A stretch of DNA of 64,000 nucleotides from Oceanicoccus sp. KOV_DT_Chl (GTDB taxonomy: Bacteria > Pseudomonadota > Gammaproteobacteria > Pseudomonadales > Dasaniaceae), in the NCBI RefSeq assembly GCF_900120175.1, contig NZ_FQLF01000002.1, positions 1,240,001 to 1,304,000 on the forward strand, read 5' to 3'. The position numbers were made by a program, and so were the translations under genes. Positions 47,829 through 57,988 of the stretch are shown piece by piece. Positions within the stretch are counted from its first letter, which is position 1. Every line of letters begins with the position of its first letter. The notes beneath the pieces were generated by a model, which ran no database searches, was not told the DNA's origin, and saw only the letters and a list, made by a program, of their open reading frames with translations.

Positions 47829-49751
47829 ATGGGCATATTTGATCATTTTCAAGATCGTTACGCATCAACTCAAAAAGAAGAACTTTCATTACAGGACTAC
47901 TTGCAACTCTGTAAGTCCGACCCCTCCGTTTACGCCAACGCTGCGGAGCGATTGCTACTCGCAATCGGTGAGCCAGAAATGGTAGACACGGCTTTAGATT
48001 CCAGGCTAAGCCGAATTTTTTCTAACAAAGTTATTAAACGCTACAGTGTCTTTTCCGAGTTTTATGGCATGGAAGAAGCCATAGAGGATATCGTCGCTTA
48101 TTTCCGCCATGCTGCTCAAGGCCTGGAAGAACGCAAACAAATTCTGTATTTATTAGGCCCTGTCGGCGGCGGTAAATCTTCTCTCGCGGAAAAATTAAAA
48201 GCGCTGATGGAAAAAGAGCCCATCTATTGCCTGAAAGGCTCTCCTGTTTTTGAATCACCTCTGGGTTTATTTGATCCCGAAGAAGACGCACAAATTCTAA
48301 AAGAAGATTACGGCATCCCCGAACGCTACCTCGACACTATCATGTCACCCTGGGCAGTAAAACGCTTACACGAATACAACGGTGACATCAGTCAGTTTAA
48401 AGTGGTTAAGCTATACCCTTCCCGCCTGGATCAAATTGCCATTACAAAAACTGAACCTGGCGACGAAAACAATCAGGACATATCTTCACTGGTTGGCAAA
48501 GTGGATATCCGCAAGCTTGAAGAATTTCCACAAAATGATCCCGATGCCTATAGTTTTTCTGGTGGCCTGTGTCGCTCTAATCAGGGCATCATGGAATTTG
48601 TGGAAATGTTCAAGGCCCCGATCAAAGTGTTACACCCTCTGTTAACGGCAACCCAGGAAGGCAACTACAATAGCACTGAAGGCTTAAGCGCCATTCCCTT
48701 TGACGGTATCATTCTGGCGCATTCCAACGAATCGGAATGGCAGTCCTTTAAAAATAACAAAAACAACGAGGCTTTTATAGATCGCGTTTATATCGTTAAA
48801 GTACCTTACTGTTTGCGGGTTACTGAAGAAATCCACATCTATCAAAAACTACTGCAAAACAGTTCTTTATTTGCCGCCCCCTGTGCACCTGATACTTTGA
48901 AAATGCTGGGTCAATTCACAGTACTGTCGCGCCTAATAGAACCGGAAAACTCTAACATTTACTCCAAAATGCGTATCTATGATGGCGAGAGTCTTAAAGA
49001 TACCGACCCCAAAGCCAAAAGCATGCAGGAGTACAGAGACAACGCGGGAGTCAATGAGGGTATGGAAGGACTATCGACCCGTTTTGCTTTTAAAATTTTA
49101 TCGAAAGTTTTTAACTTCGATCCAACAGAATTAGCTGCCAACCCAGTCCATCTACTCTATGTATTGGAACAACAGATTGAGCAGGAACAATTCCCACCGG
49201 AAATCGCGCAACGCTATATCAATTTTATTAAAGAATATCTAGCGCCACGCTATATCGAGTTTATCGGCAAGGAAATACAAACTGCATACCTCGAATCCTA
49301 CTCGGAATATGGTCAGAATATTTTCGATCGCTACGTGACCTATGCTGATTTCTGGATTCAGGATCAGGAATACCGCGACCCGGAAACCGGCGAACTACTT
49401 GACCGCCCCGCACTCAACGAAGAACTGGAGAAAATTGAAAAACCTGCCGGAATTTCAAATCCGAAAGATTTCCGCAACGAAATTGTTAACTTCGTACTGC
49501 GCGCACGAGCCAATAATGACGGCCGTAATCCCGCTTGGCATAGCTATGAAAAATTACGCACAGTCATCGAGAAAAAAATGTTTTCCAACACGGAGGATTT
49601 ACTACCAGTCATTTCCTTTAATGCCAAAGCCTCTGCTGAGGACAAGAAAAAGCACACTGATTTTCTCTCGCGCATGGTAGAGCGCGGCTATACCGAGAAA
49701 CAAATCAGATTGTTATCGGAGTGGTATCTACGAGTTCGTAAATCGCAGTAG
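47829..49751 (+). CDS. prkA: PrkA family serine protein kinase (YeaG)
   Basis: The 640-residue protein is an AAA-type domain with Walker A (GPVGGGKSSLAEKL) followed by the PrkA kinase domain, 644 residues being typical for YeaG. The start MGIFDHFQDRY at 47829 was chosen by family start and AAGGAG/GGTGG sites; the frame opens upstream to 47760. First of prkA-yeaH-spoVR, a stress/stationary-phase trio. Confidence 0.93.
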   Translation: MGIFDHFQDRYASTQKEELSLQDYLQLCKSDPSVYANAAERLLLAIGEPEMVDTALDSRLSRIFSNKVIKRYSVFSEFYGMEEAIEDIVAYFRHAAQGLEERKQILYLLGPVGGGKSSLAEKLKALMEKEPIYCLKGSPVFESPLGLFDPEEDAQILKEDYGIPERYLDTIMSPWAVKRLHEYNGDISQFKVVKLYPSRLDQIAITKTEPGDENNQDISSLVGKVDIRKLEEFPQNDPDAYSFSGGLCRSNQGIMEFVEMFKAPIKVLHPLLTATQEGNYNSTEGLSAIPFDGIILAHSNESEWQSFKNNKNNEAFIDRVYIVKVPYCLRVTEEIHIYQKLLQNSSLFAAPCAPDTLKMLGQFTVLSRLIEPENSNIYSKMRIYDGESLKDTDPKAKSMQEYRDNAGVNEGMEGLSTRFAFKILSKVFNFDPTELAANPVHLLYVLEQQIEQEQFPPEIAQRYINFIKEYLAPRYIEFIGKEIQTAYLESYSEYGQNIFDRYVTYADFWIQDQEYRDPETGELLDRPALNEELEKIEKPAGISNPKDFRNEIVNFVLRARANNDGRNPAWHSYEKLRTVIEKKMFSNTEDLLPVISFNAKASAEDKKKHTDFLSRMVERGYTEKQIRLLSEWYLRVRKSQ

Positions 49752-49772
49752 CTGGCACTAAAGGAGTAGATT

Positions 49773-51041
49773 TTGAGCTATCTCATCGACCGGCGTATCA
49801 ATGGTAAAAACAAAAGTGCTGTCAACCGGCAGCGCTTTCTGCGCCGCTATCGAAAGCATATAAAAAAAGCCGTTGCTGATGCAGTCAGCAACCGCTCGAT
49901 TACCGACATTGAAAATGGCGAAAAAATTACTATACCCAATCAGGATATTCAGGAACCTGTTTTTAATCACGGCCCCGGTGGCAAGCGCACGGTCATTCAT
50001 CCCGGTAACAAAGAATTTATCAAAGGGGATTCCTTTCCAAGACCCAAAAGCGGAGGAGGTGGCGGTAGCGGCGGACAAGCCAGTAATAGTGGTGAAGGCA
50101 TGGATGACTTCGCCTTTCAAATCACACAGGATGAGTTTCTTGAATTTATGTTTGACGATTTGGAATTACCCAATCTGGTCAAACGTCAATTGGCAGGATC
50201 AGACTCTTTCACCTATCGTCGCGCAGGATTCAGCACCGTCGGCACCCCCAATCAAATCAACGTCGTTCGCTCTTTGCGAGCAGCCAATGCGCGACGCATC
50301 GCCCTCGGCACTCCATCCAGAAAAAAACTGCGGGAACTGGAGAAGCAGTTACTGTTACTGGAAGACGAGCCAGTACCAGACTTACAGAAAATCGAAGCTC
50401 TAAGAACACACATCACGCTATTAAAAGAAAAGATCAAAAAAATTCCTTTTCTTGATACCTTCGATATCCGCTACAACCTCCGCACACAGGAACCCACTCC
50501 TAGCTCGAAAGCGGTAATGTTTTGTTTAATGGATGTGTCCGGGTCAATGGATCAAGCCACCAAAGATATGGCCAAACGTTTTTTTATCCTGCTGTACTTA
50601 TTTTTACAACGCAATTACGACCATACAGAAGTGGTATTTATTCGTCATCACACCAGCGCCAAAGAAGTTGATGAGAAAGAATTTTTCTACTCTCGCGAAA
50701 CCGGCGGTACCATTGTCTCCAGCGCACTCGCTTTAATGAAGACTATTATGGAAGCACGCTACTCAACCACCGAATGGAATATCTATGGCGCTCAGGCCTC
50801 CGATGGTGACAACTGGAATGACGACTCCGACCGCTGTTTTGACCTACTAGTGAATAGCATCATGCCTTACGTGCAACACTACTCTTATATTGAAATCACC
50901 CCCCGCGAGCATCAGGCACTCTGGCACCAATATGAACAGGTTAAAGCACAATTTGAAGACGCCTTCGCCATGCAAGCTATCATTGAACCAAAAGATATCT
51001 ACCCCGTGTTTAGAGAGCTTTTTCAGCGGAGACCCGCATGA
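49773..51041 (+). CDS. yeaH: YeaH/YhbH family protein (UPF0229), VWA-like
   Basis: The 422 residues start with TTG at 49773 (AGGAG seven bases before), reading [19 protein letters not shown] Gly-rich linker (about 88-105) separates the basic N-terminus from a von Willebrand A-like domain with the MIDAS motif LMDVSGSMD. Function unclear; always paired with PrkA. Its stop overlaps the spoVR start by four bases. Confidence 0.9.
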   Translation: MSYLIDRRINGKNKSAVNRQRFLRRYRKHIKKAVADAVSNRSITDIENGEKITIPNQDIQEPVFNHGPGGKRTVIHPGNKEFIKGDSFPRPKSGGGGGSGGQASNSGEGMDDFAFQITQDEFLEFMFDDLELPNLVKRQLAGSDSFTYRRAGFSTVGTPNQINVVRSLRAANARRIALGTPSRKKLRELEKQLLLLEDEPVPDLQKIEALRTHITLLKEKIKKIPFLDTFDIRYNLRTQEPTPSSKAVMFCLMDVSGSMDQATKDMAKRFFILLYLFLQRNYDHTEVVFIRHHTSAKEVDEKEFFYSRETGGTIVSSALALMKTIMEARYSTTEWNIYGAQASDGDNWNDDSDRCFDLLVNSIMPYVQHYSYIEITPREHQALWHQYEQVKAQFEDAFAMQAIIEPKDIYPVFRELFQRRPA

Positions 51042-52555
51042 ACAAAAGTGCCATAGCTAGACAACCCATTTCTACCAGCTCCGAATGGACCTTTGAACTT
51101 ATTCATCAATACGAGGAAGTGATTAGCGGTATTGCCGAAGAGTTCGGTTTGGATACCTACCCCAATCAAATTGAAATTATTAGCTCCGAACAAATGATGG
51201 ATGCCTACTCTTCTTCTGGCATGCCGCTATTTTACAACCACTGGTCTTATGGCAAGCATTTTCTGGGCATTGAAAATAATTACAATCGCGGCCAGATGGG
51301 GCTAGCTTATGAAATAGTTATCAACTCCAACCCCTGTATCGCCTATCTGATGGAAGAAAATACTATGGCCATGCAAGCACTGGTCATTGCCCATGCCTGC
51401 TTTGGTCATAATTCTTTTTTCAAAGGCAATTATTTATTCCGCACCTGGACCGAAGCCGACTCCATAATTGATTACCTGCTTTTTGCCAAAAACTATATCG
51501 CTAAATGCGAGGAACGGCACGGCGTCGACACTGTTGAACGCTTACTAGACTCCTGTCACGCCCTGATGAATTATGGCGTTGATCGCTATAAACGCCCACA
51601 CCCTATTTCAGCGGACCGGGAAAAAATGCGCCAGCATGAGCGCGAAGAAATACTACAGAAACAAGTCAACGACTTATGGCGCACCATTCCAACCAGCAAG
51701 GCAGCAAAAGAGAAGCAACAGTTTAAAAATTACCCAGAGGAACCACAGGAAAACCTGCTCTATTTTTTAGAAAAAAATGCGCCACTACTGGAACCCTGGC
51801 AACGTGAAGTGCTGCGTATTGTCAGAAAAATAGCCCAATATTTTTATCCACAACGACAGACCCAGGTAATGAATGAAGGTTGGGCCTGCTTTTGGCACTA
51901 CACCATTCTTAATGAAATGTATGATCGCGGATTAGTCACTGACGGCTTTATGATGGAATTTTTACAATCCCACACCAGCGTTATATTCCAACCGGATTTT
52001 GATAGCCCTTATTACAGCGGCATCAATCCTTATACCTTGGGATTCGCCATGATGACGGACATCCGTCGACTTTGCGAACATCCCAATGAAGAGGATCGGC
52101 GATGGTTTCCGGATTTTGCTGGCAGCAATTGGCAGGAGACCCTGCAATTTGCCATGCGCAATTTTAAAGATGAAAGCTTTATCCAACAGTTTCTTTCTCC
52201 CAAGGTGATACGAGACTTAAAATTATTTTGTGCACTGGATGACGATAGCAAAACCAATATTGAAATTCTGGCAATTCACGATGATGAGGGCTACCGCACG
52301 ATTCGTGAACAGCTTGCCGGCCAATACAACCTCGGCGATCGTGAACCTAATATACAAATCACTCGTATCGATATACGCGGTGATCGCTCCATGCGTTTGC
52401 AGCACCGCCAACACAACCGTAAGCCGCTTAACCAAAACACCATTGAAGTATTAAAACACTTGCATCAACTGTGGGGCTTCGATGTTCATCTCGACTCCAT
52501 CCACGATGGCACTACCGTGCAAAGCTTTCACTGCCCCACCCTGAACATTGATTAA
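51038..52555 (+). CDS. SpoVR family protein (YcgB)
   Basis: The 505-residue protein is of the SpoVR/YcgB family, named from sporulation cortex formation in Bacillus but widespread in non-sporulating bacteria next to prkA and yeaH. Conserved blocks include [32 protein letters not shown] and the C-terminal [13 protein letters not shown]. The ATG overlaps the yeaH stop. Biochemical role unknown. Confidence 0.92.
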   Translation: MNKSAIARQPISTSSEWTFELIHQYEEVISGIAEEFGLDTYPNQIEIISSEQMMDAYSSSGMPLFYNHWSYGKHFLGIENNYNRGQMGLAYEIVINSNPCIAYLMEENTMAMQALVIAHACFGHNSFFKGNYLFRTWTEADSIIDYLLFAKNYIAKCEERHGVDTVERLLDSCHALMNYGVDRYKRPHPISADREKMRQHEREEILQKQVNDLWRTIPTSKAAKEKQQFKNYPEEPQENLLYFLEKNAPLLEPWQREVLRIVRKIAQYFYPQRQTQVMNEGWACFWHYTILNEMYDRGLVTDGFMMEFLQSHTSVIFQPDFDSPYYSGINPYTLGFAMMTDIRRLCEHPNEEDRRWFPDFAGSNWQETLQFAMRNFKDESFIQQFLSPKVIRDLKLFCALDDDSKTNIEILAIHDDEGYRTIREQLAGQYNLGDREPNIQITRIDIRGDRSMRLQHRQHNRKPLNQNTIEVLKHLHQLWGFDVHLDSIHDGTTVQSFHCPTLNID

Positions 52556-52641
52556 ATTCATTGATCAATCAGCTAACTTGCTGCTGCGCATCCGAGATTC
52601 GTACTGATATACTACTGCCAAACTCACAAGCTTGAAGCACC

Positions 52642-53748
52642 ATGAAAATCTATTTGGTCGGCGGCGCCGTCAGAGACAAACTGCTCGGATATCCCTTTCA
52701 CGAACATGACTGGGTGGTGGTTGGCGGCACACCGGAGCAACTATTAGCGCAAGGCTATCAACAAGTAGGCAAAGATTTCCCGGTTTTTTTGCACCCTGAT
52801 AGCAAAGAAGAATATGCACTAGCCAGAACCGAGCGCAAAAATGGACGTGGCTATACCGGCTTTAGCTGCTATGCCAGCCCTGATGTAACACTGGAACAGG
52901 ATCTTTTACGCCGCGACCTTACCATCAATGCTATCGCCGAAGACAGTGATGGCAACTTGATCGACCCCTATGGCGGGCAGCAAGATATCCAGCAAAAAAT
53001 TCTGCGCCATGTTTCACCGGCATTTAGCGAAGACCCCTTGCGCGTATTAAGAGTTGCGCGTTTTGCAGCCCGTTATGCACACCTTGGCTTTACCGTTGCT
53101 AACGAAACGCTGCAGTTGATGCAGGCCATTAGTGATTCCGGAGAACTCCATAATCTAGTCGCTGAACGGGTATGGAAAGAACTGGAGTCTTCATTACAGG
53201 AACAAAGCCCCCAACAATTTTTTGCGGTGTTAAAGCAAGCACATGCACTAGCAGTATTGTTACCTGAATTTAACGACCTTGGCAGCAATGATTTTCAAGT
53301 ACTGCAATTAGCCAGCGAGCGTAACTGCAGCAGCTCTATTCGCTTTGCGCTACTGTGTGCAGCGTTAGCACCCGACGTTACCCAAACGCTGTGCCAGCGT
53401 ATTAAAATCCCTAATGAATTTCGCGACCTCGCCATGCTGCTCAGTAGACACCAGCAACAATGCCAGCAAAATTTTACTGCCGCTGAACCGCTGCTAGACT
53501 TGCTAGAGGCACTGGATCCATTCCGCCGCCCTGAACGATTTACTGATTTTTTGCAGTGCTGTACGTTAATAAACACGGTACTGGATAGAAATCTCAAAAA
53601 CACCAGCCAACTGAATGAAGCCTACCAATGCTGCAACCGAATCAACGCCAAACAGTTCGCCGATCAAGGCCTGAAAGGCAAAGCGATTGCCAGTGCCTTG
53701 CGCGAACAGCGAATAACACTGATCAGCGAATTACTAAGTCATGAATGA
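52642..53748 (+). CDS. cca: CCA-adding tRNA nucleotidyltransferase
   Basis: Adds and repairs the tRNA 3' CCA end. The 368 residues show GGAVRDKLLG, HDWVVVGG and RRDLTINAIAEDSDGNLIDPYGG. The length is shorter than the 410-residue enterobacterial enzyme, and no C-terminal HD phosphohydrolase motif was seen, so only the transferase is expected. Its stop overlaps folM by eight bases. Confidence 0.92.
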   Translation: MKIYLVGGAVRDKLLGYPFHEHDWVVVGGTPEQLLAQGYQQVGKDFPVFLHPDSKEEYALARTERKNGRGYTGFSCYASPDVTLEQDLLRRDLTINAIAEDSDGNLIDPYGGQQDIQQKILRHVSPAFSEDPLRVLRVARFAARYAHLGFTVANETLQLMQAISDSGELHNLVAERVWKELESSLQEQSPQQFFAVLKQAHALAVLLPEFNDLGSNDFQVLQLASERNCSSSIRFALLCAALAPDVTQTLCQRIKIPNEFRDLAMLLSRHQQQCQQNFTAAEPLLDLLEALDPFRRPERFTDFLQCCTLINTVLDRNLKNTSQLNEAYQCCNRINAKQFADQGLKGKAIASALREQRITLISELLSHE

Positions 53749-54487
53749 AACTACTGCTCAAAAAGTTGCGCTAGTCACTGGCGGCGCACAACGTATAGGT
53801 GCAGAAATTTGCCGCAGCTTGCATCAACAGGGATTTAACATCATCGTCCACTACCGCCATTCAAAATCCGAAGCCGACAAAATCACTACTGCGCTAAATC
53901 AGAAAAGAGCGCAGTCTGCCGTTTCTATACAAGCCGACTTAACCGTTACTAGTGACGCATTACGCTTGGCACAACAAGCCATGCAGCAATGGGGACAAGT
54001 GGACGTTCTGATTAACAATGCCTCCAGTTTTTACCCAACCGTACTCGGCTCAGCACAAGAGACTGATTGGGACGAGTTGATCAACAGCAATATCAAAGGC
54101 CCGTTTTTTTTAACCCAGGCATTGATCGAACCATTAAAACAACGACGGGGTTGCGTTATTAATTTGGTCGACATCCACAGTGAAAAGCCACTGCGCGACT
54201 ATAGTATTTACAGTATTGCCAAAGCAGGTGTGGCGATGATGACCAAAACACTGGCCAAAGAACTGGCACCTGACGTGCGCGTGAATGGCGTGTCTCCGGG
54301 CGCCATTTTATGGCCGGAGCAAACCATAAGCGATCAGAGCAAGCGTTCAATTATTAATAAAATCCCCATGCAGAAAATTGGCGAAGCCGCCGACATTGCC
54401 CGCACAGTGGAATTTTTGGTGGTGGATGCGCCCTATATCAATGGCGAAATTATTACCGTCGATGGCGGCCGCAGTTTGAATATGTAA
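53741..54487 (+). CDS. folM: pteridine reductase (FolM-like SDR)
   Basis: The 248-residue SDR has TGGAQRIGAEICR, the variant of the cofactor motif typical of pteridine reductases (TG-x3-RIG), the NNAS motif and YSIYSIAKAG. Family members reduce dihydromonapterin or dihydrofolate. It stands beside folK and folB on the opposite strand, supporting a pterin role. It overlaps cca by eight bases and meets folK end to end. Confidence 0.85.
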   Translation: MNETTAQKVALVTGGAQRIGAEICRSLHQQGFNIIVHYRHSKSEADKITTALNQKRAQSAVSIQADLTVTSDALRLAQQAMQQWGQVDVLINNASSFYPTVLGSAQETDWDELINSNIKGPFFLTQALIEPLKQRRGCVINLVDIHSEKPLRDYSIYSIAKAGVAMMTKTLAKELAPDVRVNGVSPGAILWPEQTISDQSKRSIINKIPMQKIGEAADIARTVEFLVVDAPYINGEIITVDGGRSLNM

Positions 54488-55003
54488 TCAGTTTGCGCTG
54501 GAAATATTTTTACCACGCCACTCAAAATCAACCCGCCATAATTTTTGACTGCACTGATCATAAGCCCGCCATAAATCGGTGTAGGTTTTAGCGGTTAATG
54601 GATGCACCTGCTGTGGGGCTATATCAAATAGCGGACGCAAGACAAATGCATTTTCAGTTATCTCGCCACGGGGCAGCTCAATGCCGTCGATGGTTCCAAC
54701 GAGATCATCAACACATAGAATATCTATATCCAGACTGCGCGGACTAAACTTCGTGCCACCACGGCGGTGACCATTATCGTATTCAATTTGCCGCAGTAAA
54801 GTGGATAGTTCTGCGACACTCAGCTGAGAGTAAAAACTTACCACCAGATTTAAAAAGTTTTCGCCGACAAAACCCACGGCCTCACTTTCATAAACCGGTG
54901 ATAAACGCAATACTCCAAAGTGTTGCTCCAGCGCTTCGAGGGAGGCAGTGATGTGACGATAGCGATCGATACTGCTACCCACCCCAACAAAAACCTGCGC
55001 CAT
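54488..55003 (-). CDS. folK: HPPK, 6-hydroxymethyl-dihydropterin pyrophosphokinase
   Basis: Folate synthesis. The 171 residues show VGVGSSIDRYRHI, LNLVVSFYSQL and the HPPK signature SPRSLDIDILCVDD. It lies 34 bp after folB. Convergent with folM. Confidence 0.95.
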   Translation of the reverse strand: MAQVFVGVGSSIDRYRHITASLEALEQHFGVLRLSPVYESEAVGFVGENFLNLVVSFYSQLSVAELSTLLRQIEYDNGHRRGGTKFSPRSLDIDILCVDDLVGTIDGIELPRGEITENAFVLRPLFDIAPQQVHPLTAKTYTDLWRAYDQCSQKLWRVDFEWRGKNISSAN

Positions 55004-55037
55004 TAATTGTCTCTCCGTCTAATAGCCACTATCCATC

Positions 55038-55394
55038 TCAACGTTTTTCACCACGCTCAATAATAACGCCCACCGCCCTGGCTTTACGTACCGCACCCGG
55101 CTTGCTTAAGCGCAGGCGCAACCAGGGCACGTTAAATTCACTTAATATAATATCAGCGCACTGTTCGGCCATGGTTTCAATTAACAGAAATTCGCTGCTA
55201 CTAATAAATTCAATCAAACGATCAGAGACCGCTTTATAATTTAAGGTATAAACGATGTCATCGGTTTCGGCCGCTCGACGAATATCATGGGCCATTTCCA
55301 AATCCAAACAAACCGTCTGCTTGATCTCTCTTTCCCAATCATAAATACCGATAACGGTTTCAATGGTTAATTCCTGAATAAAAACGGTATCCAT
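55038..55394 (-). CDS. folB: dihydroneopterin aldolase
   Basis: Folate synthesis, the step before FolK. The 118 residues carry IGIYDWEREIKQ, the catalytic glutamate region LIETMAEQCA and the terminal LRLSKPGAVRKARAVGV. Same strand and direction as folK. Confidence 0.94.
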   Translation of the reverse strand: MDTVFIQELTIETVIGIYDWEREIKQTVCLDLEMAHDIRRAAETDDIVYTLNYKAVSDRLIEFISSSEFLLIETMAEQCADIILSEFNVPWLRLRLSKPGAVRKARAVGVIIERGEKR

Positions 55395-55468
55395 GAAGCA
55401 GTGCCTAGATTAATTGATTAGCTATGTGCAGGTGTATTTTGAATAATGAAAAACGTTCTATAAAGAGC

Positions 55469-56496
55469 TTATATAGCCGGTAACTGATCCATCGGCCAGC
55501 GCGGCGTTGCCGTAATCCCGAGGCCATCGCACTGTCCCGCCAGTAAGCGCTGACAGCCTGCATAGGCGATCATCGCGCCATTGTCGGTACAAAATTCAGG
55601 GCGCGCGTAAAATACCTGGCTGCGAATTTTGGCCAAGGCCTGCTCCAGACTTTGACGCAATTGCAGATTGGCGCTCACCCCACCCGCCATCACTAACTGC
55701 GTCAGATTTTCTTGCTTGAGTGCACGTTTGCATTTAATTACCAAGGTTTCCACTACCGCCCGCTGAAACGCGTGGGCAATATCGGCGCGGGTTTGCGCAT
55801 CCAAATTACCCGACTCATCTTTATGCGCCTGTACTGTATTCAGGGTAAACGTCTTCAAACCGCTAAAACTAAAATCCACGCCCTGATGTTTAATCATCGG
55901 CCGTGGAAAAACAAATCGTCCAGGCTCCCCCTGCTCCGCCAACTTGGCCACCTGAGGCCCGCCGGGGTAAGGCAACCCTAGCATCTTGGCAGTTTTATCA
56001 AACGCTTCGCCGGCGGCATCATCCAGCGACTCCCCTAACAAACGGTAGCGGCCAATACCATCGACGCGCACCAGTTGCGTGTGCCCCCTGAGACCAGTAA
56101 AGCGACAAAGGGGAATTGTGGCGGATTAGCTTCCAACATAGGTGCTAGCAGATGCCCTTCCATATGATGAACACCAATGGCTGGGACCGACAAGGCATAA
56201 GCCAATGAGCGCCCAATCATCGAACCGACCATCAGCGCGCCGACCAAACCAGGACCTGCGGTATAGGCCACACCATCAATATCTGCTTTTTTAAAACCCG
56301 ACTCGGCCAGGACCTGCTCTATCAAAGGCAGGGTCTTGCGGATATGGTCACGGGAGGCCAGCTCCGGCACTACGCCACCATATTCGGTATGCAGCTCTAT
56401 CTGACTATATAAGGCATCGGCCAGCAAACCGCGCTCGCTATCGTAAAGCGCGATACCAGTCTCGTCACAGGAGGTCTCTATTCCTAACACTCGCAT
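55469..56496 (-). CDS. tsaD: tRNA N6-adenosine threonylcarbamoyltransferase TsaD, frameshifted in this sequence
   Basis: Makes t6A in tRNA; essential in most bacteria. The frame from ATG at 56496 ([14 protein letters not shown]) breaks after LLVSGG; the rest runs [17 protein letters not shown] to 55469. Restoring one base in the CCCCC run (plus strand) at 56084-56088 gives [15 protein letters not shown], recreating the family motif SGGHT. HHMEGH metal-binding histidines are present. Restored length is about 342, normal. Because the gene is essential the break is almost surely an error. Divergent from rpsU. Confidence 0.92.
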
Positions 56497-56614
56497 TCGG
56501 GGATTACTGCCTTTTGAACAATGGATGAATAGCGCATACTGCAACAGCAGCAGGGCGATATTTAAGACGCCGAATGATACGGAAAACGCCCCATAAAATC
56601 CCCTGTTTTCCGCT

Positions 56615-56643
56615 TTGCAATTTCCCAATCAACCGTTTACAAT
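56615..56643 (+). promoter_or_regulatory. sigma-70-type promoter of rpsU
   Basis: TTGCAA and TACAAT are separated by exactly 17 bases, 120 bp before the rpsU ATG and after the divergent tsaD start. This should drive the macromolecular synthesis operon rpsU-yqeY-panD-dnaG-(rpoD). Confidence 0.75.
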
Positions 56644-56761
56644 GCCCGCCCCTTGCCACTGGTGGCTATTTTCAATACAACATCAGGGTGAGAAACAGAT
56701 ACTTATTGATGCTCAAAACAGGCATTAATAACAACATAGACATAAACAACAGGTTAATTAA

Positions 56762-56977
56762 ATGCCTTCAGTTAAGTTAAAAGATAACGAGCCCTTTGAT
56801 ATTGCTCTGCGTCGCTTCAAGCGCGCATGTGAGAAAGCCGGTGTTTTAGCCGATGTTCGCAGCCGTGAATTCTACGAGAAGCCTACTTCAGTACGTAAGC
56901 GCAAAGCTGCTGCTGCGGTAAAGCGTCACGCTAAGAAAGTATCTCGCGATAACCGCAACCAAAAGCGTCTTTACTAG
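56762..56977 (+). CDS. rpsU: 30S ribosomal protein S21
   Basis: The 71-residue basic protein has [20 protein letters not shown] and the Lys/Arg-rich end. It is the first gene of the macromolecular synthesis operon and divergent from tsaD, as usual. Confidence 0.97.
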   Translation: MPSVKLKDNEPFDIALRRFKRACEKAGVLADVRSREFYEKPTSVRKRKAAAAVKRHAKKVSRDNRNQKRLY

Positions 56978-57030
56978 ACTCTACCGCTGTTTTAGCTCGC
57001 CGACTTCCACCTTCCACGGAACCTTAAGCC

Positions 57031-57483
57031 ATGGCAGACACAACGCTTAAAGCTCAAATTCAGGAAGCCATGAAAGCGGCCATGCGGGCCAAGGAAAAGC
57101 AGCGTCTCGGTACTATCCGGCTGATTCAAGCCGAAATCAAACGTATTGAAGTAGATGAGCGCATCGATATTGACGATGCGCGGCTTTTGGCTGTGCTGGA
57201 TAAAATGTGCAAGCAGCGCCGTGATTCTATTTCCCAATACGAAGCGGCTGGTCGTCAGGAACTCGCTGATATCGAATCTGCAGAAATTGTAGTCATCCAG
57301 GATTTCCTCCCCACCCAGCTCAGCGATGACGAACTTAATACCTTGGTAGCCGATGCTGTCAGCAGCAGCGGTGCCGAATCCATGAAAGACATGGGTAAGG
57401 TAATGGCCATTTTAAAGCCACAACTGCAAGGCCGCGCCGATATGGGCGAAGTCAGCAAACTGATCAAAGCCAAACTCGGCTAA
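57031..57483 (+). CDS. yqeY: GatB/YqeY domain protein
   Basis: The 150-residue protein has the YqeY fold related to the tail of the GatB amidotransferase subunit: RLGTIRLIQAEIKRIEVDER, EIVVIQDFLPTQLSDDEL and GKVMAILKPQLQGRADMGEV. It is commonly found between rpsU and dnaG. Role not defined; tRNA binding is suspected from the GatB relation. Confidence 0.92.
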   Translation: MADTTLKAQIQEAMKAAMRAKEKQRLGTIRLIQAEIKRIEVDERIDIDDARLLAVLDKMCKQRRDSISQYEAAGRQELADIESAEIVVIQDFLPTQLSDDELNTLVADAVSSSGAESMKDMGKVMAILKPQLQGRADMGEVSKLIKAKLG

Positions 57484-57522
57484 GCCCCCTCTTTTCTAAC
57501 CAGCCCCGACAGGAACCAGCAA

Positions 57523-57906
57523 ATGCAACTGCGAAGTTTTATGTCATCCAAAATCCATAAAGCGACAATTACTGAAGCCAATCTTAATTATGTTGGCAGC
57601 ATCACCATTGACGCTGAATTACTGGATAAAGCGGGCTTACTGCCCAATGAAAAAGTATTGGTAGTCAGCAACACCTCTGGCGCCAGACTGGAAACCTATG
57701 TCATCGAAGGCCAGCGCCACAGTGGCTATATCGGTATCAATGGTGCGGCCTCGCACCTGATCGGCCCAGGCGAAGAAGTGATCATCATCGCCTTTACACT
57801 AGCCACCGAGCCGGTTGCGCCCAAAGCGATTTTAGTCGATAAAGACAACCGCTTTGTCTGCGATTTGACTGAAGAGCAAGCCAGCTTCGCACCACAAACG
57901 GCTTAA
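57523..57906 (+). CDS. panD: aspartate 1-decarboxylase proenzyme
   Basis: Makes beta-alanine for pantothenate/CoA. The 127-residue proenzyme has the self-cleavage site Gly-Ser in NYVGSITID, plus [24 protein letters not shown], both family hallmarks. ATG at 57523 has AGGA upstream. Placement between yqeY and dnaG is unusual; panD normally lies near panB/panC, which are not in the window. Confidence 0.93.
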   Translation: MQLRSFMSSKIHKATITEANLNYVGSITIDAELLDKAGLLPNEKVLVVSNTSGARLETYVIEGQRHSGYIGINGAASHLIGPGEEVIIIAFTLATEPVAPKAILVDKDNRFVCDLTEEQASFAPQTA

Positions 57907-57988
57907 CCCGGATACAACTAAGCCGCTTAACGGTACAGCCATTAATAATGCTAAACTGCCCCACCTGTTAGACAAGCACTAAAAAATC

